Counted from the first letter of the stretch, positions 31,855 to 43,112 are shown. The stretch is DNA of 64,000 nucleotides from Neoarius graeffei (GCF_027579695.1 NC_083592.1:38380214-38444213), one strand, 5' to 3'. Numbers and translations: made by a program. The notes: a model not told the origin generated them from the letters alone.

Positions 31855-32418
31855 CTAGTCTGGCTAACGCGACTGCAAAGCTCTACTAGCTATTGGTCTG
31901 GCCAAGATATTAAGCCCAACCGTTTCCCAGAGCCCGTGGTTGACCCGCCTCCCTGAAATGCCTCAGTTTGCTACTGGTCGAAGTCAGAAAAGGCTGTGAC
32001 GAAGCTTAAACCAATCACATCACTCTTTCCTCTGACGTATGTGACGCGACGGGGCTAACTGGTAGATTAAACTCTTACCGAAGCCGGTCGGGAGCAAGGC
32101 GAAAACGTCCTTCCTTTCAATAAATACCTCCAGGGCTGCTCTTTGCTCCGTTTTCAATGAGAACTTGCTCCATGTTCGTAATGTTTCTAGTGAATGAAGC
32201 ACTTCCGGCATAGATTCTGTAAACAATCTATGGCTTCCGGTCGCAGTTCTACTACGTCACTGCCTTGAACACGCCTCTACCCAGGGCCGTTGGCTCAAAG
32301 TTGATTGGTTCCTGATTTTTCGGGGGCTTGGAAGAGCTGTAGATAGCTTGCCTGGCCAGACTAAGCTCGCAACAGGCCCTCATGTTGCGTCACGCTTAGG
32401 ATGGGCGGGCCCAGGCTA
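31855..32418 (-). mobile_element. Small DNA transposon carrying a RecQ-like helicase fragment
   Basis: The terminal sequences CTAGTCTGG and CCAGGCTAG are short inverted repeats. GATCTTGAC occurs on both sides (31847-31855 and 32419-32427), a duplication of seven to nine bases. Inside, on the minus strand, is a helicase-like coding piece (32020-32226). The duplication length suggests a hAT- or P-like superfamily, but this is not settled. Confidence 0.65.
32020..32226 (-). pseudogene. RecQ-family DNA helicase N-terminal fragment
   Basis: The 68-codon frame has WSKFSLKTEQRAALEVFI, then ERKDVFALLPTGFGKSLIYQ. The first block resembles the Q-motif region (F..K.EQ..A) and the second contains Walker A (TGFGKS) followed by LIYQLAP, both typical of RecQ-type superfamily 2 helicases. 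After LAP the sequence is unrelated and ends in a stop. DEAH and later motifs are missing, so it is not a functional helicase. Confidence 0.65.
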
Positions 32419-32970
32419 GATCTTGACCCGATTACCTGATTAAATTTTGGGGGTAATCTACGGACCTTTGCTCACTTACTTAAAATTTGAAGTCTAGAAG
32501 CTAGATTGTTAACAGACAGACACAAACAAACTGCACTGATGACAATACCTCACCTCGTTTACTCCGTTGCGAGCGAGGTAAATATGTAACCAGGAAAATG
32601 GTTATAGTTTTAACATGAAGTCTGTTTTGTTAAAATTATGAACTGTTCATTGATGGAAACTTGAGTGCAAAACTCATGACAACCGCAGTTCCTAAGGTTA
32701 GCAAGTCAACTGTAGTCCTCAGCCATGAATGCATTACTGTAAGAGTCCAGAGCATCTTCCAAGTGCGACTTTCGACTGTCCATATGGGGCCGTCCTCCAC
32801 GGGGCAAGGTGATGAGACTCCAGCCAGATGTAGGGCATCAGGACGGATCAGGCAGGTCCGGAGAGCAGAAGAGGTCAGCATCACTGGTGTCTCAGGATCA
32901 ACATGTAACTCAGCAGAGAGGGACGAGGGAGAGAAAGAAAGAAAACACAGGTTGTTCGGTATGCCCGATG

Positions 32971-33292
32971 TCACCTAATGGTTAAGAACAGTATACGTTT
33001 TGTGCTGAGTGCAAGCAGGGACTCTGGCAAGACTAACTATGACAGCATAACTGAAAGGGGAGAGCCAGAAGGTAACGGAGTCCTGAGGGAGCCCTGGGAT
33101 ATCAAGCAATGAGCCACTCCACCATCAACAAACCTGAGTGAACTTAGGATAATCTTTGCTGCAGTATATACTTTGTGCCCTTGGCAGCAAGTTGTTTTTC
33201 AACGGTTATGAAAAGATACGATTTGAGTCTGAATAGCTGGTGACAGCTTTGCACTACGGTTTAGTTGGCTTTGTTCCATCAGTGTTTCCACA
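32971..33292. other. No feature seen
   Basis: Unique-looking sequence with no coding or repeat signature. Confidence 0.35.
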
Positions 33293-34443
33293 TACAGAAG
33301 CAGTCAAATGTTTGTACACCTCTACTCCATTCATAGGGTTTTCTGTCTAGCTGTTTTCTACATTGTAAAACAAATACTAAATCCATCAAAGCTATGAACT
33401 AATGTATGAAATTATGTGGTAAACAAAAAAGTGCTCAAAGTAGCCAGCGTTTACCTTGACGCTTTACTCGCTATTAGCATCATCTTAACCAGTTTCATGA
33501 GGTAGTCACGTGGAATGCTTTTCAATTAACAGGTGCTTCAAGTTAGTGCAATTTCTTGCCTTCTTAATGCGTTTGAGATCAAATAGTAAGTAATAAAAAT
33601 ACAGTAAATAGCCCTATTCCACAACTGTAGTAATCCATATTATGCCCAGAACCGCTCAACTAAGTAAAGAGAAATGGCATCCATCATTACTTTAAAGGAA
33701 CAGTCCACCGTACTTCCATAATGAAATATGCTCTTATCTGAATTGAGACAAGCTGCTCCGTACCTCTCCGAGCTTTGCGCGACCTCCCGGTCAGTCAGAC
33801 GCGCTGTCACTCCTGTTAGCAATGTAGCTAGGCTCAGTATGGCCAATGGTATTTTTTGGGGCTGTAGTTAGATGCGACCAAACTCTTCCGCGTTTTTCCT
33901 GTTTACATAGGTTTATATGACCAGTGATATGAAACAAGTTCAGTTACACAAATTGAAACGTGGCGATTTTCTATGCTATGGAAAGTCCGCACTATAATGA
34001 CAGGCGTACTAACACCTTCTGCGCGCTTCGGCAGAGCATTGATATCTGAGCTCCGTATCAATGTGCGGACTTTCCATAGCATAGAAAATCGCTACGTTTC
34101 AATTTGTGTAACTGAACTTGTTTCATATCACTGGTCATATAAACCTATGTAAACAGGAAAAACGTGGAAGAGTTTGGTCGCATCTAACTACAGCCCCAAA
34201 AAATACCATTGGCCATGTTGAGCCTAGCTACATTGCTAACAGGAGTGACAGCGCATCTGACTGACTGGGAGGTCGCGCAAAGCTCGGAGAGGTACGGAGC
34301 AGCTCGTCTCAATTCAGATAAGAGCATATTTCATTATGCAAGTACGGTGGACTGTTCCTTTAAGACATGAAGTGACTTTTAATTAATAAAAATAAATAAA
34401 CCATTGAATTAGGTGTGTCCAAATTTTTTGAACTGGTACTGTA
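33293..34443 (+). mobile_element. Tc1-type non-autonomous element, interrupted
   Basis: Left end TACAGAAGCAGTCAAATGTT and right end TTTTTTGAACTGGTACTGTA are degraded Tc1-type inverted repeats. The interior has CATTGTAAAACAAATACTAA and TTATGTGGTAAACAAAAAAG blocks shared with the relative at 53056-53800. A TTAA foldback element (33696-34359) interrupts it. The relative lacks that insertion. Confidence 0.7.
33696..34359. mobile_element. Long foldback element, copy 1, TTAA target
   Basis: Two arms of over 300 bases starting AGGAACAGTCCACCGTACTT are near-perfect complements. TTAA flanks them (33692-33695, 34360-34363). The centre TATCTGAGCTCCGTATCAAT separates the arms. In this copy the right arm lacks the segment ending CTTCTGCGCGCTTCGGCAG, so the fold is asymmetric. 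Confidence 0.85.
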
Positions 34444-35323
34444 TTTGCGTGTTTGTGAAAAGAACATGGCATCAGTGAACACGCCGTACAGCCGCTGTGT
34501 GTAGTGCAGCAGGTGGTGGGATGTAGAACCATTAGCTTGGGCTATAGTTACAGCACCGAGGTGCTTCATTACATCATGAAGCAGGTTATTGTATAAAAGC
34601 ATGTGCACTAAACCAAAACGCTTGTTGTGCAAAAGCCAATAAGGACAAGGGTTTTTATGGCTGAACCTGTTGTCCACTAGACAAGTGTGTGTGTGTGTGT
34701 GTGTATAATATAGCCTGGACATGAAGAGTGCTCGTCCTGAGAGTATGGGTTCCTGATTACTGTTACAGTAATGTAATATAGCTTGTGTTGAGAACATCAT
34801 CAAGACCTACATATCAGGGGAGTTCACTTGTTGAGACTATTAGTAGAAATCTGAGTGCACTGCCCATTTCTGTAGCAATGAAAATGTTTCATGAAGCTAC
34901 CAGTTACAAACTCTCAAGAGTACAATGAGAACAAGTTTCATTCGACCCATGACTTTCTGTCCTTGTTAGTTTCTCTAAGGTTACAGCTGCTCCGCTCTCT
35001 TCTTTCTCCTGATGACAACGATGATGTGTTCAGCTTGCATGTAATTTAGAAGTGGAAAGTCTGATCTCTGAACTATGTTGTTCAGATTTGTTGCGTTCGA
35101 AGCAGGGCTCAACATTAACTTTTAAACGGCAAGTGGGGCTTAATTTCCACTTGTCCCCCATTTTGCGAGTACTATTTTTTTTCTTTTAAAAGGAAAGCCA
35201 TCGAATAGTTGTGAATTGCAACATAAAATGATCACACATTGAGTTGAAGTTTGGTTATTGATTTAAGTTTATTAAGTTTGGTTACTTTTTACTTGAATGG
35301 ACAATAACAATTTTATCCAAAAT
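34444..35323. other. No gene seen
   Basis: Contains a (TG)n run at about 34685-34704. No recognisable exon or element. Confidence 0.4.
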
Positions 35324-35335
35324 AGTTTTTCTTGC

Positions 35336-35703
35336 GGCGGCACGGTGGTGTAGTGGTTAGCGCTGTCGCCTCACAGCAAGAAGGTCCGGGTTCGAGCCCC
35401 GTGGCCGGCGAGGGCCTTTCTGTGCGGAGTTTGCATGTTCTCCCCATGTCCGCGTGGGTTTCCTCCGGGTGCTCCGGTTTCCCCCACAGTCCAAAGACAT
35501 GCAGGTTAGGTTAACTGGTGACTCTAAATTGACCGTAGGTGTGAATGTGAGTGTGAATGGTTGTCTGTGTCTATGTGTCAGCCCTGTGATGACCTGGCGA
35601 CTTGTCCAGGGTGTACCCCGCCTTTCGCCCGTAGTCAGCTGGGATAGGCTCCAGCTTGCCTGCGACCCTGTAGAAGGATAAAGCGGCTACAGATAATGAG
35701 ATG
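35336..35703 (+). mobile_element. tRNA-derived SINE, type A
   Basis: Full-length copy with the direct repeat AGTTTTTCTTGC at 35324-35335 and 35704-35715. The tail is short (GATAATGAGATG). Confidence 0.95.
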
Positions 35704-35715
35704 AGTTTTTCTTGC

Positions 35716-37261
35716 CTTAATCGATTTTATTTCCATTTCACATGCATGCAGCTTTTGTAAAGTTCGGTGTGTTTGTGTAGAACTTTGACTGTAGGTTCAT
35801 TACTTGATAATGTAGAAATCTTAAAACAGAAATCTATAACAAAGTTTGCATGAAGAAAACAATAGGGTGCCAAGACTTTTGAACAGTACTGTGTTTGGGA
35901 ATATTTATATATCTTTTTTTTTTTGTTGTTACATCATCCACCTCTAGATAAAAAAACACAAAAACAAACAAAAAAAAACCCCACACACGCTGCGTTATGA
36001 CAGATAAGATAATGTTTGAGTTTAAAATTGTGTAGGTTGTGGGTGTTTTTTATACAGACCTGGCAACCTGTAACTGAATCAGCGCAGCCGGTCTGTCATG
36101 AAGCAGCGTGGTTTTTTTTTTTTTTTTTTTTAAATAAACCTAGAGGTGGACGATATAACACAAGATATATAAATATTTTGCACAGGACTGTGTTCCTCTG
36201 ATAACAGAAACAAAGCTCCAGCTCTCTCTGCTCTTAATCTGTTCTATTCTTTCAGGATTTATCGCGCATGTCGCTCCTTGTTGAGTTTTTGATGCCCGAG
36301 TTGTTCAAAACCAATCTGGGTTTTCTGTGTCGAATAAGGAAGCGGCTTCACCTGTAAGAAAATCAAACACTTTCATGAAGGCACTAACTCGAATGCGAGC
36401 GGGGGGGGAACGAGATTCTTAAGCAAACTCTTCCATCCTCACTTCCAACTTTTGTTTTTGTAAAATACATTTTAAATACAATCGTGAATTTCTCTGGAGT
36501 TTTCAGGCTGAGCTCCTCTCCTCGTATTCTTTAATCACTTGTTTCCCCGTTCTTGAAGCATTTGCTTCTATTTGTTAATATTTTTCTTGATAGCAGGGAG
36601 ACGGTAATGCCCTTTATCTATTTCTCTGTTTGAACAAGCAAAAACAGCGCAAAAATTAACCATATTGACGACAGAATAAGCCCTGCTTGCATGAAAGATG
36701 GTGTCTGTCTGACCCCAGCTGTAATTATCACGTGATGCGTGACATCATGCACACGGAGGCTATAAACAGTACGTGTACCATAGTACAACAGCGGGGGTAT
36801 ATAAAATAACTTGCAAAGCAGTAAATGAAACCAAGACTAAGAAAATAGCCAAGACGTAATGGTGGATACATGGTGAAGGACGTTTTTAGGAACTCTGATA
36901 AAATATCAAAAAGCCTAGTTCGTAATATATGCTCATTCCAACTTGCTCGGTCAGGCATCTCAGGGACATATCCTACTTGCCCGAATGCATGTTTCACTTG
37001 CCCCGGGCAATCGGGCAGTCCTTAATGTTGAGTCCTGGTTCGAAGTACAAATTCGGGAGGGAAAAAAAATAAAATTTTTTCATGGAAAACATTTTGTTTG
37101 GTCCAGCTAACACATTAGTGATAATGAACTTGTGGTGGATGTGCATTCTCAAAACAGTAAACTCTCTGGTCAGTGTTCTCGATTTAACCAACTAATGTGT
37201 CGGTGTTGATTGATCTAAAATAAATACTACGAGAAACTCTTTCAAAGTAGTGAAGTAGGCT
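35716..37261. other. No gene seen
   Basis: Intron-like sequence with poly-T tracts near 35912 and 36114-36132 and an A/C-rich patch near 35948-35988. No supported coding frame. Confidence 0.4.
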
Positions 37262-38285
37262 CATTAGGGCCCGAGCCCGAATGGGCGAAGGCCCTATTGT
37301 TCTTGTAAGAGTTCACTATTCTTCTTCTTCTCTTCTTCTTCTTCTTCTTTATTTTTCTCCACTGTTGGGCCATTTTCGGGGCGCTTGCCATGGGCGAAAA
37401 CGCACGAAATTTGGCACCAGTTCCGAGAATTGCCACCGCTACTCAGAACCAAAAGCCCAAACTTGGCCGGGGCTCAGGGCCTCTATAGCGCCCCCTAAGT
37501 CGTTGTGATTTTGGCCTCCCGCATTAAGGTGCCTGGTTGCCATATAGTTTGTAGTAGTGGCATGCCATTTGGTACGCATATGTATCTCACTAAGCCGGAC
37601 AAAAATGTAATGCCAATGCATTAGCCACGCCCAACAGGAAGTGAGGTAATTTCACTTTTGTGCGAAATGCATGGCCACGAAGACGGCGCAACTCCTCCTA
37701 GACTGTTCATAGGAATGTCACCAAAATTGATACACATCATCTACAGACATGGCTGACAAAAGTTACTAAATACGTTTCGCGTAGGATCAACCGTTCAGAA
37801 GTTATACGTCAATCAATTTTCACTTCAAAATTTTACATGCTTAAAAATTCATAACAAATCTTCTAATTGCTCAAAACTGCTCATACTTCACACGCAAATC
37901 ACTCATTGGGCTTCTGACATGTTACCCAATTTCTGTGATATTTCGCCACTGGGGGCGCTATTTTTGGGCAAAAAATCCAATCTTTCCTCGAATTTGGTCA
38001 AACTTCACGGCCACCCTCTTACTACCTCCCATGTCATGTATACCACATTTTGGGAATTTTCGTCCATGGGGGGGGCGCTGTTTTTGGCCGACGCAGTTGC
38101 TCCAAAACGGGTTTTTGGTTAATAATTCCATAATGCTTTTCCTTCACACCACTACCTTGTGATAGTACGTTGCTGTTGTAGACACTTATTTTTCCAACTC
38201 ATAATCGCTCATGTACAGCATAGCGCCACCTACTGACATGGGAAAAACCAAAAAATTTATTCTTCAAAAATCTATATCTCATCTT

Positions 38286-38768
38286 TTTTTTTTTTTTTTT
38301 TCACTTTAATTTTTATTGAAAATTTTCTTTACAAAGGAGGAACAACTCAATAATAAATTACAACAAGTAAGAACACGTTCAGAAATATAACAAATGGGAG
38401 TCTCTTTACGTATAATCTGTCCATATTCTTTTTTCTTTTCCTTAATCAAGTTTTTTAGTTTTGTCGTTGTTCAGTGATAAATATTGTCCATCTCTTCCAT
38501 TTCTCTTTGAATTGGGCTTCCTGTAGCCTCAGGCGGTGTATCATTTTTTCCATTGTGTATATTTCCTCAACCAGGTGAGTCCATTGATCTTGAGTGGGGG
38601 TGTCTTCCCTTCCCCATTTCTTCGTGATGGCTTTCTTAGCTGCTGTTAGTAATATTTTTACCAGGTATCTATCTTTCGGTCTAATATTTTCTTCACATAG
38701 GTTACACAAATACAATACTGTACAAGTCATTGGAATCTTATATCCAAGAATTTGCAACAATGCATCGT
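38286..38768 (-). mobile_element. 5'-truncated L1-type LINE
   Basis: Minus-strand insertion with an 18-base poly-A (poly-T at 38284-38301). TATATCTCATCTT is duplicated at 38273-38285 and 38769-38781. It encodes only the C-terminal part of ORF2. The perfect duplication and retained poly-A indicate a relatively recent insertion. Confidence 0.9.
38455..38768 (-). pseudogene. L1-like ORF2 C-terminal fragment
   Basis: The minus-strand frame contains ILGYKIPMTCTVLYLCNLCE, then LVKILLTAAKKAITKKWG, EEIYTMEKMIHRLRLQ and FKEKWKRWTIF. A KKAITKxW block followed by an ..EKMxxRLR.. helix and FxxxWxxW is the tail of L1/Tx1-type ORF2 proteins. Endonuclease and reverse transcriptase domains are absent due to 5' truncation. 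Confidence 0.75.
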
Positions 38769-39113
38769 TATATCTCATCTTCTTTTTACTCAATTGTCAT
38801 CAAACTTCATACGCAAACTCTTCATAGCTCACCTGACATATACGCCAAATTTTGTGCACTTTCGCCCCTGGGGGTGCTGGTTATGGCAGAAATGATATTG
38901 CAGCTTCTGATTGGGGCGCTTGCCATGGTCGACAACGCACGAAATTTGGCTCCTTTTTCTTAGACTGCCACCGCTACTGAGAACCAGAAGCCCAGATCCA
39001 GGCGGGCCTCAGGGCCTCTATAGCGCCCCCTAACGTGTTGTGATTTTTGCCTCTCGCATTAAGGTGCCTGCTTGGCATATAGTTTCTAGTTATTATTATT
39101 ATTATTATTATTT

Positions 39114-39157
39114 GGGCCCGAGCACCGTACAGTGCGAGACCCTATTGTTTTTGAAGG

Positions 39158-39194
<37 letters not shown>

Positions 39195-39238
39195 GGCCCC
39201 GAGCACCGTACAGTGCGAGACCCTATTGTTTTTGAAGG

Positions 39239-39275
<37 letters not shown>

Positions 39276-39388
39276 GGCCCCGGGCACCGTACAGTGCGAG
39301 ACCCTATTGTTTTTGAAGGATTATTATTATTATTATTATTATTAGGCCCCGAGCACCGTACAGTGCGAGACCCTATTGTTTTTGAAGG

Positions 39389-39425
<37 letters not shown>

Positions 39426-39462
39426 GGCCCCGGGCACCGTACAGTGCGAGACCCTATTGTTG
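39114..39462 (+). repeat. Minisatellite of five units with variable (ATT)n
   Basis: Five units begin near 39114, 39195, 39275, 39342 and 39426. Each has a 45-base core (CGAGCACCGTACAGTGCGAG, CCCTATTGTTTTTGAAGG) followed by 7 to 13 ATT repeats. Poly-Leu and poly-Asn frames across it are artefacts of the ATT repeats. Confidence 0.9.
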
Positions 39463-39891
39463 CCATGTGTCCAATTCTGTGCTTTGTCGCCATTGTGGGT
39501 GTAATGTCTCTTGCCGAAGAAGCTGTGGAAGGTTTTTCGCGGGGACGCATGCCCCCGCCCCCCCTTGGCCGCTGGCGCGAGGGCCCGTCGAGGCCGCTTG
39601 CGGCTTTAATATTTTTTTTCCTGTTGACCGCGTGAGCAGCCATTTTGACATGACGTCAGATCCGCAACTTACCCTCAACAAAAGGGAGTGTGTGGTCAGA
39701 TTTAAGAGAACATGTATTTTATGCAAAATGTATACGTTTCTCATGAAAACATCATTATTTTAATTCCTGAACTAAATTTAATTTAAACAAGTTTCCTGGA
39801 TGATCAGTTCATGTAATAACAGCATGATCTGAGAATTTCTAATTACATTACATTTTATGAGGATGTTATTGCTGATGGGAAGAAATAATTA

Positions 39892-40400
39892 AGGCCTCTG
39901 CATGCTCTTGCGACAAGGCTTTCGCAGATAGCTTTTCGCAGACAGTTGTAATTTATCGTTGAGCGGGGAGTAATAGGCGTGCGCGATGTTATTCACCGCC
40001 ACAACGCAAGGGGGCACGAAGTCGCTAGGAGTAGTTGGTGGGTGTGGTTAGTGGAGTGTTTATCCTCCGGTTACTTATAATGACTAGAACTGGAGTCGTA
40101 TAGATGTACGTACTTCCTCGATCAACCGCTCTTCGTGCTGCTCCATCTTCGCTCGTGTTTTTAAAAATGCCGGTCGTGAAAACAAACCAAACCGGGAAAG
40201 TAGGGAAGCGGAAGTGCATGTACAGCGGATGTAGAGTGGACCAATCAGAGCCCTCTTGTCTGCGACGCTGTCTGCGAGGCTTCTGCAGTGGTCACAATTT
40301 TTGGGAGGTGCGCGCAGAGCGTCTGCGAAGGTGGGGGGGCTATGCAGACAATGTCTGCGACGCTATCTGCGAGGACTGGGTTGTCAGCATAAATTGGCCT
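39892..40400 (+). mobile_element. Harbinger-like element, copy 2
   Basis: Starts AGGCCTCTGCATGCTC and ends AATTGGCCT, flanked by TTA (39889-39891, 40401-40403). The open frame from ATG 40168 matches copy 1 with few replacements. It lacks the CACTTCCT segment present in copies 1 and 3. Confidence 0.8.
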
Positions 40401-40644
40401 TTACAGGATTAAATTTATGTAATTTTAAAGCAGTAATAATGCAGGAATAAATCGCACAAGTCCAGCGATCTGGGTTCGATCCTGAGCTCGGTGAAAGTGC
40501 AGGACTTGGTTGTATTCAGGGCTTTGAAATTACATGATCGAATCATATCGGACGTATGAAAACGGATTGTTATTGTAACTCGGTTCACTCGCATGGCGCT
40601 GACGTACACATTTGAGTTATGTAAATTAAGTCAACTTGAATTGA

Positions 40645-41324
40645 CTGCAGCCAAAAAAGCTGCTTAAATGGCTTAAATTTTCCGCTCACAGGCAAACCTC
40701 TTTCGGGAACTGAAACAGAGAGGAGATCCACATAATTTGCTATATTAACCCTTGACCTGTGCTTAATGCAGTAGGCCTGTATAAGCGTGCTCACCTCTTT
40801 AGTGTGCCTGTTGCGTTGCATAGCCAGAAACCATTTCCAGAGGAAACAGATGAGTTTTCAGGCAGTGTTCAGATGAGTCCCAGGCACTTTGTGTCCGATG
40901 CTGAGCAAACACACCATGCCGGATGTATGAATTTCACTACAGGTGAGTCATACTCTTCCTAAAGTACCGTCCCTTCTACGTGTGCTACAGTAAAATAAAT
41001 ACACAAGCCTATTTACTCAAATCTCACACTCCAAACTCAACCAAGCTTTACAGCACAAAAGACAATTTCATATGTGAACAGTTTAATGGTTTAAGCTATC
41101 AAGCAGAACTGGAGAGAGGAAAGAGAAGTCATTTTTGCACTCGTGCACTGTTTTTGTTTGCTGACTTTGTCGAGCACGTGCTATTCCTGTATTGGGTTAC
41201 TTTTGAACAGCTGCCAATTTTATTTTTATTTATTTATTTTTTTAAATCATTCCGGTTTTCGAGCAGGGCATTTTGCATACATTTGATTAGTTATAGCTAT
41301 ATAGAAAACATTTACATTCAGAAG
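40645..41324 (+). mobile_element. Unclassified 680-base insert with 17-base direct repeats
   Basis: The segment from CTGCAGCCAAAAAAGCTGCT to GAAAACATTTACATTCAGAA is bounded by AAGTCAACTTGAATTGA at 40628-40644 and 41325-41341, a likely target duplication. A related copy in the opposite orientation lies at 41908-43112. It contains a short frame (40759-40962) with MSPRHFVSDAEQTHHAGC, also seen in the partner. I cannot name the family. Confidence 0.6.
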
Positions 41325-41387
41325 AAGTCAACTTGAATTGAGGAGACCTTCCAGACTTTCCAAGTTGAGGTCAGAAATTCTGAGACG

Positions 41388-41701
41388 AGCCTAGGTCACA
41401 ACCGGACGTACGATTTTTTTTGGCCGTGCGATTTTTGGCGTTTCCCAAATCGCTGCGGTTTTTTTGTTCGTGGAGAAAGACGCACGTTGGCCGTAAGTTT
41501 GTCTTGCAACCTGAAAAAAACGTAAGCACCCGTAGAGTTTGTTTGACATGACAAAGAACCTCTGCGGCCGGTCTGCGGCTCGAAAATCAGCACGTCACGC
41601 GCGCCCTCTGTGTGTTTCACGTACGCCCTCTGTGCGTTTCTTGCGTTTTTTGCACGTAGACTGGCCATAGGAACACGTACGGCCGGTTGTGACCGAGGCT
41701 T
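41388..41701. mobile_element. Short inverted-repeat element with GGTCACAACCGG ends, copy 1
   Basis: Terminal repeats AGCCTAGGTCACAACCGGAC and GGCCGGTTGTGACCGAGGCT are inverted. A second copy at 63026-63319 has TAA on both sides, suggesting a Harbinger-type target. No coding frame. Confidence 0.75.
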
Positions 41702-41907
41702 TATGAGCTTTAGACAAGTTGAGTTTTAGATGACCTGGAATTTTGTAAAAATATGACACCCTTTTTTTTTTTTTTTTTTATAGGAACTGTAGAAACTGCA
41801 AGTGTGAGTTTGATTATTTTGATATCAGTCCTTTATAGCATTTGGGTGTAAGTGAATTTATTTATTTTTTAAACTTTATTTATTTATTTATTTATTTATT
41901 TAAATTT

Positions 41908-43112
41908 GAATGTAAATGTTTTCCTCACTCCAGTTCTGCTCGATAGCTTAAAGGAACAGTCCACCGTACTTCCATAATGAAATATGCTCTTATCTGAATT
42001 GAGACGAGCTGCACCGTACCTGTCCGAGCTTTGCGCGACCTCCCAGTCAGTCAGACGCGCTGTCACTCCTGTTAGCAATGTAGCTAGGCTCAGCATGGCC
42101 AATGGTATTTTTTGGGGCTGTAGTTAGATGCGACCAAACTCTTCCGCGTTTTTCCTGTTTACATAGGTTTATATGACCAGTGATATGAAACAAGTTCAGT
42201 TACACAAATTGAAACGTAGCGATTTTCTATGCTATGGAAAGTCCGCACTATAATGACAGGCGTACTAACACCTTCTGCGCGCTTCGGCAGCCCATTATAT
42301 CTGAGCTCCGTATCAATGCGCTGCCGAAGCGCGCAGAAGGTGTTAGTACGCCTGTCATTATAGTGCGGACTTTCCATAGCATAGAAAATCGCTACGTTTC
42401 AATTTGTGTAACTGAACTTGTTTCATATCACTGGTCATATAAACCTATGTAAACAGGAAAAACGCGGAAGAGTTTGGTCGCATCTAACTACAGCCCCAAA
42501 AAATACCATTGGCCATACTGAGCCTAGCTACATTGCTAACAGGAGTGACAGTGCGTCTGACTGACTGGGAGGTCGCGCAAAGCTCGGAGAGGTACGGAGC
42601 AGCTCGTCTCAATTCAGATAAGAGCATATTTCATTATGGAAGTACGGTGGACTGTTCCTTTAAATCATTAAACTGTTCACATATGAAATTGTCTTTTGTG
42701 CTGTAAAGTTCGGTTGAGTTTGGAGTGTGAGATTTGAGTAAATAGGTTTGTGTATTTATTTTACTGTAGCACACGTAGAAGGGACGGTACTTTAGGAAGA
42801 GTATGACTCACCTGTAGTGAAATTCATACATCCGGCATGGTGTGTTTGCTCAGCATCGGACACAAAGTGCCTGGGACTCATCTGAACGCTGCCTGAAAAC
42901 TCATCTGTTTCCTCTGGAAATGGTTTCTGGCTATGCAACGCAACAGGCACACTAAAGGGGTGAGCACACTTATACAGACCTACAGCATTAAGCACAGGTC
43001 AAGGGTTAATATAGCAAATTATGTGGATCTCCTCTCTGTTTCAGTTCCTGAAAGAGGTTTGCCTGTGAGCGGAAAATGTGCTGAGCCATTTAAGCAGTTT
43101 TTTTGGCTGCAG
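41908..43112 (-). mobile_element. Inverted partner of the 680-base insert
   Basis: On the minus strand, 43112 down to 42664 matches 40645-41093. After removal of the foldback element (41952-42659) the match continues through GCTATCGAGCAGAACTGGAG and then jumps to AAAACATTTACATTC. So this copy has an internal deletion relative to 40645-41324, and the foldback element inserted later. Confidence 0.7.
41952..42659. mobile_element. Long foldback element, copy 2, TTAA target
   Basis: Same family as 33696-34359 with both arms complete to the centre, giving an almost symmetrical hairpin of about 340-base arms. TTAA flanks it at 41948-41951 and 42660-42663. The empty site (GGTTTAAGCTATC) is preserved near 41089-41101 in the partner repeat. 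Confidence 0.9.

Larger units (their letters stand above)
31440..32585. mobile_element. Insert with tandem TGACCTTGAG blocks
   Basis: Between the two halves of a retroposon. It has roughly 120-base near-repeats at about 31500-31620, 31640-31770 and 31775-31850, each with CCATGACCTTGAGTTTGACC-like and AAGGTCAAAG blocks. It is interrupted by the helicase-fragment element (31855-32418) and ends near CCGTTGCGAGCGAGGTAAAT. Termini are not clear. Confidence 0.4.
31155..32970 (-). mobile_element. CTATACAAATAAA-tailed retroposon, minus strand, interrupted
   Basis: Longer relative of the element at 27441-27862. Its tail (CAAGTTTATTTGTATAGCGC) lies at 31158-31180, and its upstream part (ATGGGGCCGTCCTCCACGGG, AGGATCAACATGT) at 32740-32910. 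About 1.1 kb of unrelated sequence (31440-32585) is inserted between them. Confidence 0.6.
37262..39465 (+). repeat. Composite GGGCCCGAGC fish repeat
   Basis: Starts AGGGCCCGAGCCCGAATGGG with CTATTG and a (TTC)n tract. A block with GGGGCGCTTGCCATGG, AACGCACGAAATTTGGC, CTCTATAGCGCCCCCTAA and GCATTAAGGTGCCTG occurs at about 37376-37560 and again at 38916-39086. The repeat is common in fish genomes but I cannot name its class. An L1 insertion lies inside (38286-38768) and a minisatellite ends it. Confidence 0.55.

Noticed and set aside
39086..39643. Long frames rich in Leu or Asn on opposite strands
   Set aside because: They are read from ATT/AAT repeats of a minisatellite.
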